This document shows, piece after piece, positions 28,319 through 38,757 of a stretch of 64,000 nt of DNA; position 1 is the stretch's first letter; every line of letters begins with the position of its first letter. The stretch comes from Parapedobacter tibetensis (GTDB lineage: Bacteria; Bacteroidota; Bacteroidia; Sphingobacteriales; Sphingobacteriaceae). The stretch lies in NCBI RefSeq assembly GCF_024704835.1, contig NZ_JAMXBE010000014.1:109691-173690 (forward strand). The letters are read 5' to 3'. The notes beneath the pieces are model-generated. The model worked only from the letters and a program-made list of their open reading frames with translations. It was not told where the DNA came from and did not search any database. Position numbers and translations under genes: made by a program.

Positions 28319-30397
28319 ATGCAACCCAAATCAATTGCAGTATCCGCTGATTTCAAAGGCAAGGTTACCAACGTCATCTTTTCGTTGGTGCTATTCATGT
28401 TGACCTATTTATTATTGATAGGGTTGACCATGGGGTTGACCATCCTATGTGCCTATGCTGGTGTGATGTTGGTTGTGCTGAAACCTGCTTTCTACACATT
28501 TATGGTTGGGGCTGGTTTAATCAGTATGGGAATATTGGTGCTGATTTTCCTCTTGAAGTTTATCTTAAAAAGACATACAATAAACCGCACGCATTTGGTG
28601 CAGGTTACCAGGGAAACAGCGCCTGAACTGTTTGGTTTCATTTCGGAGATCGTGAAAGAAGTGAAAACTACATTTCCAAAGCGGATCTACCTCTCATCGG
28701 ACGTCAATGCCTCGGTTTTTTATGATTCGAGCTTTTGGAGCATGTTTTTCCCTGTTAGGAAAAACCTTCAAATAGGTATTGGGTTAGTAAATGCGGTATC
28801 GTTGCTTGAATTTAAGGCTATATTGGCGCATGAGTTTGGGCATTTCTCTCAGAAAAGCATGAAAGTGGGAAGTTATGTTTATCATGTAAACCAGATCATC
28901 TACAACCTGCTCTACGAAAATGAGTCATACGAATCATTAGTTGCCAAATGGGCAAAGATGAGTGGCTTCCTATCCATATTCGTAAGCTTTGCGGTAAAGC
29001 TTGTCCAAGGAATCCAATGGATATTGCGAAAGAATTATTCATCGATCAACCTCACCCATATGGGGTTATCGCGGGAAATGGAGTTTCATGCAGACGAGGT
29101 GGCCGCAAGCGTAGCGGGTTCACAGCCGCTCATTGCCTCGTTGCTCCGGTTGGAATTGGCCAATTACGCATTGGATGGTGTGGTGGCTTATTATAATGAT
29201 CGAATAACGGATGCGGTGGTCACACATAATGTTTATCCCCAGCAGAAGTGGCTCATGAATTTTCTAGCCACTAAAAGCAATTTACCTGTCGAGCATGGAT
29301 TCCCTCAAGTGACCCTTGCCCAAGTGAAGCGATATAATAAGTCTAAGCTGATTATCGTCAACCAATGGGCATCACACCCAAGTATGGAAGAACGGGTGGT
29401 GGCATTGAATCGGCTCAATATTATAAAGGAGAATGAAACTTATACGCCGGCCGGCATGGTTTTTCGTGACATGAAAGCGATACAGCGAATAATCACTACG
29501 CACCTGTTTTCCACGATCAACTTCCCAGAAACGGTAAGCCATGAAGGTAAAAAGGAATTTATTGCGGCCTATGTAAGACGGTCCAAAGCAAATGCTTCCC
29601 ATCAAATTTTCAATGGTTATTATGATAATAAAAGCCCAGGTGTGATCGCTATGGAGCAGGTTTCATCAGCTGATATGAAAGATGGTGAAGTGACGTTGGC
29701 CGATTTATTTGGGGATGATAAAGTGGATTTGATTTATTCTTCTATTGCAATTGAAAATGATCGAAATGCGTTAATGGAATTAGTTGAAGGGACGCATCAG
29801 ATCCAGTCGTTCGATTATGATGGTGTGAAATATGATGCGAAAGATTGCCGCAAGGTAATTGATTGGTTAGAAAAGGAATTATTGGAATCGAGGAGGCACA
29901 TCATCAATAACGATCGCCAAATTTACAGCTTATTCTTGCGGTTAGCGACAGCGCTGAATAAAAAAAATGCATACGTTTCTGCCTACCAATCGTTTCAAAA
30001 GCAGGATATGGAGTATGAACAAAGGTATGGTGCATACACGGATATGCTACAGGCCACCCATTTCATGCAATATAACTTGCCCGTTGCGGAAATAACCCGA
30101 AAAATTAATGAGCTTAAGCAAGTTGAAAAAACGTTGAAAGTTTATATCGCCGATCTGATGGGACAAGTCACGTATCAAAAAGTGCTGACAGCGCAAGCCA
30201 AGGAACATTTCCATGAATACCTATCGAATGACTGGTTATATTTCAATGGGAATGAATATGACAGCTATGCAATTGACGTGATGTACAATGCCATACAGCA
30301 TTATCCCGAATTGGTATCCGATGCGTATTTTATGGCAAAAAAGACCTTGCTCGACTTCAAGGCCCATTTACTTCAAACCAAAAGCGCACTTATTTAA
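28319..30397 (+). CDS. M48-family membrane zinc metallopeptidase
   Basis: 692 aa. Two membrane helices lie at about 20-55 and 60-85. The zinc motif HEFGH (His171, His175) and the third ligand in SREMEFHADE (about Glu255) identify a peptidase related to HtpX/Ste24. The domain after about residue 300 is long, mostly helical, and not assignable; similar long forms exist in Bacteroidota. It probably removes damaged membrane proteins, but its substrate is unknown. It ends 2 nt from the stop of the alpha-2-macroglobulin gene on the opposite strand. Confidence 0.88.
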   Translation: MQPKSIAVSADFKGKVTNVIFSLVLFMLTYLLLIGLTMGLTILCAYAGVMLVVLKPAFYTFMVGAGLISMGILVLIFLLKFILKRHTINRTHLVQVTRETAPELFGFISEIVKEVKTTFPKRIYLSSDVNASVFYDSSFWSMFFPVRKNLQIGIGLVNAVSLLEFKAILAHEFGHFSQKSMKVGSYVYHVNQIIYNLLYENESYESLVAKWAKMSGFLSIFVSFAVKLVQGIQWILRKNYSSINLTHMGLSREMEFHADEVAASVAGSQPLIASLLRLELANYALDGVVAYYNDRITDAVVTHNVYPQQKWLMNFLATKSNLPVEHGFPQVTLAQVKRYNKSKLIIVNQWASHPSMEERVVALNRLNIIKENETYTPAGMVFRDMKAIQRIITTHLFSTINFPETVSHEGKKEFIAAYVRRSKANASHQIFNGYYDNKSPGVIAMEQVSSADMKDGEVTLADLFGDDKVDLIYSSIAIENDRNALMELVEGTHQIQSFDYDGVKYDAKDCRKVIDWLEKELLESRRHIINNDRQIYSLFLRLATALNKKNAYVSAYQSFQKQDMEYEQRYGAYTDMLQATHFMQYNLPVAEITRKINELKQVEKTLKVYIADLMGQVTYQKVLTAQAKEHFHEYLSNDWLYFNGNEYDSYAIDVMYNAIQHYPELVSDAYFMAKKTLLDFKAHLLQTKSALI

Positions 30398-30399
30398 TT

Positions 30400-33300
30400 T
30401 TACTCTTCCACCACTTGTACCCATTGGCCAGATGTGATGGCTTGTATCCGATTGTCATACATGGCCTCAGCACTTACGGCAGGCAAGAAATACCGCCCTA
30501 TATAGGAGGCGTTGAGCAATACCCGGTAGGTAAGCGTTTCTTGTTGCTTGATGTTGAAGTAGGTGAGTACCCGGTCATCGCGAATATCTTGATAAGTTGC
30601 AGGAGAGGAACGAAGTGCAGCCCCATTATCGCTGAGCCTCGTATTGATGATTTCCCAACCCGAGGGGAATATTTGAGCCAAGGCGATATGTTCATACATC
30701 CCCATACTCCCGGTATTTTTAAGCGTCACCTCGGCAACCAAATCCGTGCCTTGTGCCAATGTCACAGGGTTTATTCCCTCGCCTTTACCATTGGTGTATC
30801 GCACGTTCATGGTCAGTAGTTCCGGATTATTGTTCATTGGTGGGTTTTCACCGGTCGGCAACTGTCCCTCCCGTACAAGGCGAATATACAGCTTATTCTT
30901 GCCAGTATTTTGGATGTTTAGCTGATTGCTTGGATTACTCATATCAATGGGGATGCGGTACAGGTAAGTGTTTACTGTTACCTCGTTCGACTTACCATTG
31001 AGTGTATATGAGAAGTTATTTTTGCTTTGTGCATTGTCGCCAAACTTAGCGATAGCAAGTAAGGCGTAGGCAGTAGTCTGCGTGCTGTACCAACTATCGT
31101 TGCCCAGTCCGGTGGCGACGGAAAGCAACAGCCGCTCGGCATCCTTTTGGCGCCCCATCAAATCCACTGTCTCCAATATCATGGCACGGTCGCGCAACGC
31201 AGAGCCAAACGTATATCCCGCATTTTCATAAGGCTTCACTTCGGTGGATCGTGTTTTCACCAGTTGATTGGCCACGATACCTTGCCCAGCCAGCTGATAG
31301 GCAGCGGCAAGTCGCCATGCGGCCTCATCCGATAGGTATTGGAATTCCTTAAGCCGGTTCATTGCGCCCATTTCGGGAGCCTTGGCAAGTGCAAGTAGGT
31401 ACAAGCGATAGGCTTGTATCAAGTCGCCACCTCGCCAGTTATACCGGCTGGGAGCCCAATTTTGCGCCATGTTCCGTTGATAGCGTATCCATCCATCCAG
31501 GAACCCTGTAGGTAGGGTATAGCCTTTGGCTTGTGCTTCGAGCAAGAAATGGCCGACATAGTTGGTGCCCCATTCATTAGCGTCTCTGGCACCAGGCCAA
31601 TAACCCAATCCGCCGTTAGGCAACTGGTAGCTTCGGAGACGGTTAATGCCAGCCTTGATGTTACGGTCCATGGATGCCTTTTGCTGTTCGGTCAGTTCTA
31701 CCAGTTTATCGAGCATCAATTGCGGAAATACACTTGATGTTACTTGTTCAAGACAACCATAAGGGTAACGGATAAGGTAGCCAAGTCGTTTGCTCAGGTT
31801 AATGGGGGGTAGGGAGGATATTTCTACCATGGCAGTATTGCCATTGCCAGGTCCAAGCGGTTTGATTTCCTGTTGCCAGGTGGCCCCACCGTTGATTTCG
31901 GCTTTGTCTACTGAGGTGATGAAAGGGTTGGGATTGCGAATATCGATTTCGACTTCATATACGGCAGTTTCGTTACCGCTTTTGGCTATGGCTTTCACCT
32001 TCCCCACGCCGGTATTATTGCCAGCCGTGATGGTCGCGTATGCCATCTGCTCACCTTGTTGAGTAAAAGCCAAGGTTTGCTTCCCATGTTGCACAGCTAG
32101 TCCTCCCGATGCGCTCACCTCAAGGCTTACTTGTTTAATGTGGTTTTCCATGGCAAAGACGGTGAGCGGCAGCTTGAACGTCTCGCTCGGACCAATGACC
32201 CTGGGCAAGGTAGCTAATAGCATCAGGGGTTTCTTCACAGCTACGGCTTTCTCGGCAAAGCCATATGCACCATCTTGTCCAGCGATAACCATAGCACGAA
32301 CCGAACCAATATATTGAGGTAGGGTAAAGTCATGTGTATTTTTCCCTCCTTTGCGTAAGGTGAATGGCCCCAGGAATTTGACCACGGGTTGGAAACGGTT
32401 GGCCTTGGCGGGATTCACATTGCGGTCGATTTCGCCGTCGCCCCCAATGCTGAGGATACGTTCTAGATCGCCACCCCAAGCACCAAGCACTTGATCGAAA
32501 AGGTCCCATGATTTGACGCCTAGTGCTTCACGAGCATAGAAACTGGCATGCGGATCGGGTGTCTCGAAACGTGTAAGGTCGAGCAAGCCCTCGTCTACGA
32601 TGGCGATGGTATACGTCATGGCTTTACCGCCGGATTCGGATACCGTGATGCTAGATTTGGTTTCGGGACGCAGTGTCTCGGCTATGCCAATTTGCGGCTT
32701 AAGGATGGTTGTCGGGTTTTCAACGATGAGCGGTATCACGCCATACATGCGGATAGGTAGGTCGTTAGCCGTTTGTTCGTGCGGCTGCAGCAACGTCACG
32801 TTCACAAACACATTTGGCGCCATATTTTCTTCCACGTTGAATTTATAGGTAGTTTGTCCCTGATCAGTGTCTATCCACCAACTTTTGAGCACGCGGCTGC
32901 CATTTTCGATGCTTATAAGCCCGCGGCCACCCGCAGAGGAAGGGATGGTCAACGTTACTTCTTCTCCCACTTTATAAGTTTCTTTATCAGCCGTAAAAGA
33001 AAGCATGGAAGCTTCCGTCGGGTTGTTTTGTTGTTCACGCTGTGCCCATCCGGGCCAATCGACATATAGCGTTTTACCAGCGGAATGGCCACTTTCGAGA
33101 TCGACTATACGGACGAGATAACGCCCCCAATCAGGGTAATTCACGCGGATGTTCCACTTGCCAGTACCATTGTTGAGTGTGATGGTTTCTTTTTTGAGCA
33201 ATTGGTTGTATTTGTCTTGGGTGAAGTTGCCTAGGTATTCCCCCTCTTGGTTCCACCACCACCGCCAGCGAATTTTATAAAACTCTAACTGCACGCGCCT

Positions 33301-35988
33301 GTTTCCAGCTATTTTCTTGCCGGCAGCATCCACGTCTACGATCGTTACCTCATGGTCCTTGTCGGTGAGTAATAAACCGGAGAGCCGGTCGCCCTGTGGC
33401 GTGCTGAGCCCTACGTAACTGTTATAAGGGCTATAAGGCATGCTTATGTTATCAATACTAAAATTGCCTCCAGGCTCAAATACGCGGGTCGTGAAATTGG
33501 CACGCAGCATGCCGGGGGCATTATTGGTGGCGGCAATATCGTCAGCAAACGAAGCTTTACCTTGTCCATCCAATGTGCCATCAAAGAGGACTTGGCTTTC
33601 TGTTGCAAAGCTACGTGTGGGGTCATCAAATGTATATTGCTTGAAATCAGGAAATGCGGTTTTCACGGGTGATACCGTAGCCTCTACACGGGCCTTGAGG
33701 TTTTGAACGTCGGCGCCGAAGAGCCATCTCGCCGACAAATCTATCGGGGCGGTACTACCTTTGCCTAGTGTCTTGCGGCCGCCGAAATCGAGGGTTATCC
33801 GGAGACGGTTCGGCATAACGGTTTCTACCTTCAGTGTCTTTTGAAATACGGCTCCACCCACGCTTACCTTAGCCAACCAGTTTCCTGTAGGGGCCGTGGT
33901 TTCCGTATAGGTCTTGAAGGTATAAAAGCCGTTGGTGTGTTTGGATTCGACCAAGCGTTTACTCAATTGACCCTTGGGATTGTACAATTCAAAGGTGACT
34001 GGATGGTTTTCCGGGAGATTGGCTGATTGGTCCTCCATAATGAATCCCATAAAAAGCGAATCCCCAGGTCGCCACACACCACGTTCACCATATATGAAGC
34101 CCTTAATGCCCTTCTGCACCACGTCGCCACCTACATCAAACCGGCCCAACGGCAAGGCGGAACCATCGTCCAACTTAAGGTATCCACGTTCTTCGTTTTT
34201 GGCTGCCAGGAGCATGAAGGGTTTTCGGGGTACCTCGAATTCGGCGAAGCCTTCACCGTTGGTAGTGGCCGATTGGATTACCTGTTGTTGATAATCCAAC
34301 ACCTTTACTTCTACACCCTCCATAGGCTGGGCCGTGAGGATACTGGTGGCCACGATGGTTATGCTATTGTCGTTGCCCCGCTTGGCAACGAGGCCGATGT
34401 TGGAAGCCAACATGTCACGGCTGGCCCAGCGCTCAGTGGTGTAATAGGAGCTGTGGCAAGGGTCATCGCGTTCGTCCCAATCGTAGTCATAGGGATAGTA
34501 ATTGTTGTATCTTGCCCAAAATTCATCATCTTCATCAATATCGTCACTGTAATAATAGCCGCCTTGGTTGGCTTCCGCTTCCTCGATTTCGCGGGTATCG
34601 CTACCGTTGCATGGATATACGGAATAGCTGTGGCGAAAACCAATAACTATGCGATAGATGGCACCGGGTTCCGTTTTCAGGAGCTGGTCGATATCGAGTG
34701 AAAAGCGATTTTTACGCCGCAGATTGACACTTTTGTCGGTGTCTAGGGCAATGGTTTTCTGTACCACAGGCCTAGCTACCCGGCGCAATTCATCTTTGCT
34801 ATCATAGGTGTTTTGGAAATATTGGGGGATGTTGTTTTCGAAGATTTTCACGATCGTGACGTCCACGGCCCGCAAGTTGACGGCTTCAAAGGGCATGGTG
34901 AGTTTGCCCGACCCTGGCAAAATCGTACCTTTTCCGGGTATGCTTACCGATGGCAATCGGTTTTCAAAGTTTACATTAGCTGAATATGTGGAGGTGATTT
35001 TTTGGGAATTGATATTTTCCACACCCTCATTTATGGCGATGGCATAGCTGCCTTCAAGCCTATCCGGTGCATATACCTTCACTTCGCTGCCATCAATCGT
35101 ATACCGGACATCGTTTATTTCGCTGATGCCAATGAGGCCATCAAGGTGCTGTGCCACTAATATCGGATCCGAAAATTGGACAAGTACATATTGCTCGGGC
35201 TCATGGACGGCACGGATATCCAATACCTTGAATGAGCCGGTTTGTGGTACCTCAAACTCCTTTTGATCTTTCTTTTTGGAGGCGATCGGGGCTCCGTCCC
35301 ATTGTAACGTGAGTTTTCCGGGTTGTTTCCCTCTTGTGAGGGAATCGACAGAGAATGTAGAAACACGGGTTTGGCCATTGTGCTCCCATTTAATGGGCAT
35401 CGCTTTGCCGGAGTAGGTAACGGCCAATAGCTGCTCGATTTGTTCAGGTTGTTCGATGTCTGCAAGGAAGACACTACCACTGAACTTCATACGGTCCATC
35501 GCATTGTTGTTTTGAGCTTTCAGCCCATCAATTTCCACGCTATAAGAGGGTTCGATTACCTTAAAATTAAATGCGAAGATATTCAGTTCGTTACTTACTT
35601 TGGTCACTTGACCTAAATCAAACTGCACATGATATTCCTGTCCGGGCTTGAACTGCTCATCGGGCACGAATTCCACGGTACGGGCATCTGTCCAATATGT
35701 TTTTCCTTTTACGGAAGGGCTGATACTGAAAAGCTTGCGGCTTTCTTCTTGGTTGGTTTGCTGAACTGAATTCACTTGCGAAGCGAGGCGTATACGCACG
35801 GTACCTTCACGCGAAATCACACCTGTGGTATAGCCTTCGATGTATTTTGCAAACGCTGTATTATCCGCATTTACAGATTTCGCTTGGCTGTATTTCCAAA
35901 TGGCAAATGCGACAACAGCAATTATAAGAACCCCCACAGCTGCAATGATTGCAATTCTGCGCGGGGAGAGATTCATAGCCTTTTCCAT
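30400..35988 (-). CDS. Bacterial alpha-2-macroglobulin (YfhM-like), inner-membrane anchored
   Basis: 1862 aa. An N-terminal membrane helix (about 12-30) replaces the lipobox of the E. coli protein. Many beta-sandwich MG domains follow (GERGVWRPGDSLF near 640 marks MG1/MG2-type strands), then a thioester motif YGCLEQ (about C1412) and the helical toroid domain (GGLGYWPGA). These proteins trap foreign proteases: cleavage of a bait region exposes the thioester. A roughly 55-residue Tyr/Asp-rich insert lies near residue 470-520. No PBP1C gene is adjacent, unlike the common arrangement. The neighbour is an M48 peptidase facing it. A second ATG 12 nt downstream (35976) could also serve as start. 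Confidence 0.93.
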   Translation of the reverse strand: MEKAMNLSPRRIAIIAAVGVLIIAVVAFAIWKYSQAKSVNADNTAFAKYIEGYTTGVISREGTVRIRLASQVNSVQQTNQEESRKLFSISPSVKGKTYWTDARTVEFVPDEQFKPGQEYHVQFDLGQVTKVSNELNIFAFNFKVIEPSYSVEIDGLKAQNNNAMDRMKFSGSVFLADIEQPEQIEQLLAVTYSGKAMPIKWEHNGQTRVSTFSVDSLTRGKQPGKLTLQWDGAPIASKKKDQKEFEVPQTGSFKVLDIRAVHEPEQYVLVQFSDPILVAQHLDGLIGISEINDVRYTIDGSEVKVYAPDRLEGSYAIAINEGVENINSQKITSTYSANVNFENRLPSVSIPGKGTILPGSGKLTMPFEAVNLRAVDVTIVKIFENNIPQYFQNTYDSKDELRRVARPVVQKTIALDTDKSVNLRRKNRFSLDIDQLLKTEPGAIYRIVIGFRHSYSVYPCNGSDTREIEEAEANQGGYYYSDDIDEDDEFWARYNNYYPYDYDWDERDDPCHSSYYTTERWASRDMLASNIGLVAKRGNDNSITIVATSILTAQPMEGVEVKVLDYQQQVIQSATTNGEGFAEFEVPRKPFMLLAAKNEERGYLKLDDGSALPLGRFDVGGDVVQKGIKGFIYGERGVWRPGDSLFMGFIMEDQSANLPENHPVTFELYNPKGQLSKRLVESKHTNGFYTFKTYTETTAPTGNWLAKVSVGGAVFQKTLKVETVMPNRLRITLDFGGRKTLGKGSTAPIDLSARWLFGADVQNLKARVEATVSPVKTAFPDFKQYTFDDPTRSFATESQVLFDGTLDGQGKASFADDIAATNNAPGMLRANFTTRVFEPGGNFSIDNISMPYSPYNSYVGLSTPQGDRLSGLLLTDKDHEVTIVDVDAAGKKIAGNRRVQLEFYKIRWRWWWNQEGEYLGNFTQDKYNQLLKKETITLNNGTGKWNIRVNYPDWGRYLVRIVDLESGHSAGKTLYVDWPGWAQREQQNNPTEASMLSFTADKETYKVGEEVTLTIPSSAGGRGLISIENGSRVLKSWWIDTDQGQTTYKFNVEENMAPNVFVNVTLLQPHEQTANDLPIRMYGVIPLIVENPTTILKPQIGIAETLRPETKSSITVSESGGKAMTYTIAIVDEGLLDLTRFETPDPHASFYAREALGVKSWDLFDQVLGAWGGDLERILSIGGDGEIDRNVNPAKANRFQPVVKFLGPFTLRKGGKNTHDFTLPQYIGSVRAMVIAGQDGAYGFAEKAVAVKKPLMLLATLPRVIGPSETFKLPLTVFAMENHIKQVSLEVSASGGLAVQHGKQTLAFTQQGEQMAYATITAGNNTGVGKVKAIAKSGNETAVYEVEIDIRNPNPFITSVDKAEINGGATWQQEIKPLGPGNGNTAMVEISSLPPINLSKRLGYLIRYPYGCLEQVTSSVFPQLMLDKLVELTEQQKASMDRNIKAGINRLRSYQLPNGGLGYWPGARDANEWGTNYVGHFLLEAQAKGYTLPTGFLDGWIRYQRNMAQNWAPSRYNWRGGDLIQAYRLYLLALAKAPEMGAMNRLKEFQYLSDEAAWRLAAAYQLAGQGIVANQLVKTRSTEVKPYENAGYTFGSALRDRAMILETVDLMGRQKDAERLLLSVATGLGNDSWYSTQTTAYALLAIAKFGDNAQSKNNFSYTLNGKSNEVTVNTYLYRIPIDMSNPSNQLNIQNTGKNKLYIRLVREGQLPTGENPPMNNNPELLTMNVRYTNGKGEGINPVTLAQGTDLVAEVTLKNTGSMGMYEHIALAQIFPSGWEIINTRLSDNGAALRSSPATYQDIRDDRVLTYFNIKQQETLTYRVLLNASYIGRYFLPAVSAEAMYDNRIQAITSGQWVQVVEE

Positions 35989-36101
35989 GGTTTAATAAGG
36001 TTTTTCTAGCACGAATGTACGGAAATTTTAAGCGGATATTTCTAAATATAGGAGCGGAGAATAAAAATAGCGGTTTTCAGGGATGTCAACCTCACGGGGC
36101 A

Positions 36102-37025
36102 TTAGGCTTTTAGCTTGCTGGGTACATACCCGAAATGTCTTTTGAATGCCTTGGTGAAATTGTAGGGTTCACTATAGCCCAACGTGTAAGCTATTTCGAA
36201 TACGCTATAAGATGTGTCGAGCAATAGCTTGCGGGCATATTGCATACGCAGCTTGGAAAGGTATTCAAAAACAGTGGTGCCAAAAAGTTCCTTGAACCCC
36301 TTTTTGAGCTTGAAATCGTTTAACCCTGTTTCCTGGCATATTCGTCTCATGTTTAATGGTTCAAGTATGTTCATTTCAATGAACTCTTTGGCCATATGCA
36401 GGCGCATCTCGTCTTGTGTAGATAAGCTTTGCACTTTGGCGCCATCGAACGTTTCCGCTTGTATGGCCTGTATTAGGAAAAGTTCAGCGATTTTCGACTC
36501 GTAAAATAGTTTTTTCATTTCGCCAGTGTACGTGCAATGCTGCAGCTCATGGATCAACATTTTCTGCTGGGGCGTGATGGGTAGTGGTACAGGGGCAATG
36601 TCTGCCTCCTCATTCCGATCCACTTTTTCCCAAAACCGTTGCAGGCAGCCAAGGTCGTTGACCATCAAACGTTTGAAATGATATTCGCTCATGCTTACTC
36701 CGAAATTACTTATCCGTTCGCCCTTCACTGAATAAATCCCTTCGAAATAAGGCGCAAAACTAAGGATATGTTGGTTTCCCTTAAGTTCATACACTTTTGG
36801 GCAATGTTTTTCTTTTGCTTGGCAGGTACCTTCTATTGAAAAATACATAGTGAGTATAGGCTCCGTATGGCAATCAGTCATCGAAAGCCGTTGCCGTTTT
36901 TTGCTGCTTGCCGAAAAGACGTCCAATCCATCATGAGACAAATGGATCGTAGCGGAGATATCATTGGGGTTTTCAATGCTCAAGCTTTGCAGATTTTCGA
37001 AGGGGAGATATTGGTGAATGTCCAT
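36102..37025 (-). CDS. AraC-family transcriptional regulator (PchR-like)
   Basis: 307 aa. The C-terminal 100 residues contain two helix-turn-helix units; the AraC signature lies in VFEIAYTLGYSEPYNFTKAFKRHFG-like order (VFEIAYTLGYSEPYNF, then FKRHFGYVPSKLK). The N-terminal domain resembles that of PchR/YbtA-type regulators, which respond to small ligands such as siderophores; the ligand here is unknown. It is divergent from a small gene at 37241, its most likely direct target. Confidence 0.88.
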   Translation of the reverse strand: MDIHQYLPFENLQSLSIENPNDISATIHLSHDGLDVFSASSKKRQRLSMTDCHTEPILTMYFSIEGTCQAKEKHCPKVYELKGNQHILSFAPYFEGIYSVKGERISNFGVSMSEYHFKRLMVNDLGCLQRFWEKVDRNEEADIAPVPLPITPQQKMLIHELQHCTYTGEMKKLFYESKIAELFLIQAIQAETFDGAKVQSLSTQDEMRLHMAKEFIEMNILEPLNMRRICQETGLNDFKLKKGFKELFGTTVFEYLSKLRMQYARKLLLDTSYSVFEIAYTLGYSEPYNFTKAFKRHFGYVPSKLKA

Positions 37026-37240
37026 GTTTTATGGTTATTGCTCATCCGGCGTTTGTGGTCCAAAAATAATTTTTTATTACCATATTGCCTAATGATTATT
37101 CCTGCTAAAGTACTTATTTGACACGTAATCAACATGTTGATTTTTTTGGAAGGTTTTTAATCCGCCTTGCACAGGATGCTATTGAATAGAATTTTTCATT
37201 TTTGAAGACTGCAATCAAATGCTTCTTAACGTTTTTATTT

Positions 37241-37495
37241 ATGGATATGGAAAGTGTTTATATGCAACCTTCTTTGGATGGCAAATTATTGGTTACAATC
37301 TATCGGACCAATGTGATTGAACAGGAGCAAGCGCAAGCCATATTGGACAGGCTTACCTTGAGGTTTCCAGATTGCCAGTTCAGTTTCGACCTTCGGGACA
37401 GTGACCATGTGTTCAGGATGGAATCATCCACAGACATTGATGAGGAAGTCGTGCGCTTATTCCGGAAACAAGGCTTCCAATGTGAAGTATTATGA
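37241..37495 (+). CDS. Small unknown protein divergent from the AraC gene
   Basis: 84 aa from the ATG at 37241 (MDMESVYMQPSLDGK); the upstream TTG start at 37202 is less likely. The pattern KLLVTIYRTNV, then a helix, then CQFSFDLRD, FRMES and a second helix ending QGFQCEVL suggests a beta-alpha-beta-beta-alpha-beta (ferredoxin or HMA-like) fold of about 70 residues, but the metal-binding CxxC of heavy-metal domains is missing. No function is known. The 215-nt divergent gap with the AraC regulator suggests regulation by it. Confidence 0.6.
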   Translation: MDMESVYMQPSLDGKLLVTIYRTNVIEQEQAQAILDRLTLRFPDCQFSFDLRDSDHVFRMESSTDIDEEVVRLFRKQGFQCEVL

Positions 37496-37510
37496 CCGTT
37501 ATGGTGGAGG

Positions 37511-38632
37511 TCAATTCAATCCTTCCCACCAGCGTGAATACACTTGTATGCTGTCTTTTAGCAGTACGGGTTGGCCTATCAAGGGCGTTAGCAACTTCAA
37601 GTTGAATGTTTCGTTTGCTTCGCTGATTCTTATCCATGGATCATCCCATGAATGCAGGGCCAGCGCAAATTTGGACGAATGCACGGGCAATATCCGCTTG
37701 GCTTGTAAATCCATCGCAGCTTGCAACACCTCTTTGGGTAGGGCATGGATGTATTTCCATTGGGTATTATACTGTCCATTTTCCAAAATGGCAAGATCGA
37801 ATCCCCCGAATTTTTCGCCAATTTGAGCAAAATGCGTGTCGTAACCGCTGTCGCCACCGATGAATATGCGCATGGAAGGGGTTTGCAATGCGTACGAGGC
37901 CCACAGTGTCAGGTTGCGGCGGAAACCACGGCCGGAGAAATGGCGAGCAGGTAGCGCATGGACACTGAATCCGTTGTCCAAGTCTGCGGATTCGTACCAA
38001 TCAAATTCGATGATTTTTTCAGGTGGATAACCCCAATATTCCAAATGGGCAGCTACCCCCAACGCACAAATCACTTTTTTTACCCTTGGTTCAAGTTTTT
38101 TTACGGTTTGGTAATCCAAGTGGTCCCAGTGGTCATGCGTGATGAAGAGGTAATCTATTTCGGGGATATCTTCTGTTTTATACACATCGGAGCCCGGGAA
38201 GCTTCTGATGGCAAAGGACAAAGGTGATGCGGAACCGCTAAATACGGGGTCCACCAAAATCCGCTTACCATCAATTTGCATGAAGTAGGAAGAATGGCCA
38301 AACCATACCAAGATTTCTTCGTGCTTAGGGAGGGATAGCAAATTTGTTTTCTCATGTGGCACGCTATCTGTGGGAATTAATCTTGGTGTACGGTTATAGA
38401 TGAATTTCCACAATACAGTAAAGAAATTGGCCCCTTCAGTTAGATCGGGGGTATGGCTAAGGTTCTGGAAGCTTCCGTTTTTGTAATTGGGCGATTCCTT
38501 GATGCGTTCCAAACGCTCGCCGGATGGCACTTTCCCAAATTTAGGTTGTTGAATATAGATGAGTACGGTAAGCGTGAAAACAGCTAAGATGAAAATAAGG
38601 ATCATTAGTATTTTTTTGATAGTTTGCTTCAT
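37511..38632 (-). CDS. Metallo-beta-lactamase-fold hydrolase, NAPE-PLD-like
   Basis: 373 aa. The first 25 residues form a membrane helix or signal anchor. The metal motif is THDHWDHLD (His166, His168, Asp170, His171), preceded by WFGHSSYFMQIDGKRILVDPVFS, which is shared with NAPE-PLD and UlaG-like enzymes (GHSSYFMQ, ILVDPVF). Later ligands lie in GGDSGYDTHF and in a His near the C-terminus. It probably hydrolyses a phosphodiester or a lipid at the membrane face. It is convergent with the small gene at 37241 and divergent from a patatin, another lipid-active family. Confidence 0.85.
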   Translation of the reverse strand: MKQTIKKILMILIFILAVFTLTVLIYIQQPKFGKVPSGERLERIKESPNYKNGSFQNLSHTPDLTEGANFFTVLWKFIYNRTPRLIPTDSVPHEKTNLLSLPKHEEILVWFGHSSYFMQIDGKRILVDPVFSGSASPLSFAIRSFPGSDVYKTEDIPEIDYLFITHDHWDHLDYQTVKKLEPRVKKVICALGVAAHLEYWGYPPEKIIEFDWYESADLDNGFSVHALPARHFSGRGFRRNLTLWASYALQTPSMRIFIGGDSGYDTHFAQIGEKFGGFDLAILENGQYNTQWKYIHALPKEVLQAAMDLQAKRILPVHSSKFALALHSWDDPWIRISEANETFNLKLLTPLIGQPVLLKDSIQVYSRWWEGLN

Positions 38633-38655
38633 GTCATGATCAGGAATGTGGCGAA

Positions 38656-38669
38656 GTAGTTAAAACTAC
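38656..38669. promoter_or_regulatory. Palindrome between two lipid-enzyme genes
   Basis: GTAGTT-AA-AACTAC, perfect 6-bp arms, 24 nt upstream of the hydrolase start and about 90 nt upstream of the patatin start. It is a possible operator for the divergent pair, but short enough to arise by chance. Confidence 0.25.
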
Positions 38670-38757
38670 CACATAAAAACAATAATCCAATACGTCCACC
38701 TGATTTTTACAATATCTTGACTACATTTGGACGTGGGAAAACCTAATTGAGGCTTAA

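Noticed and set aside
34027..34701. 224-codon frame opposite the alpha-2-macroglobulin gene
   Set aside because: Its hydrophobic Val/Ile run is the complement of the Tyr/Asp-rich insert, not a membrane protein.
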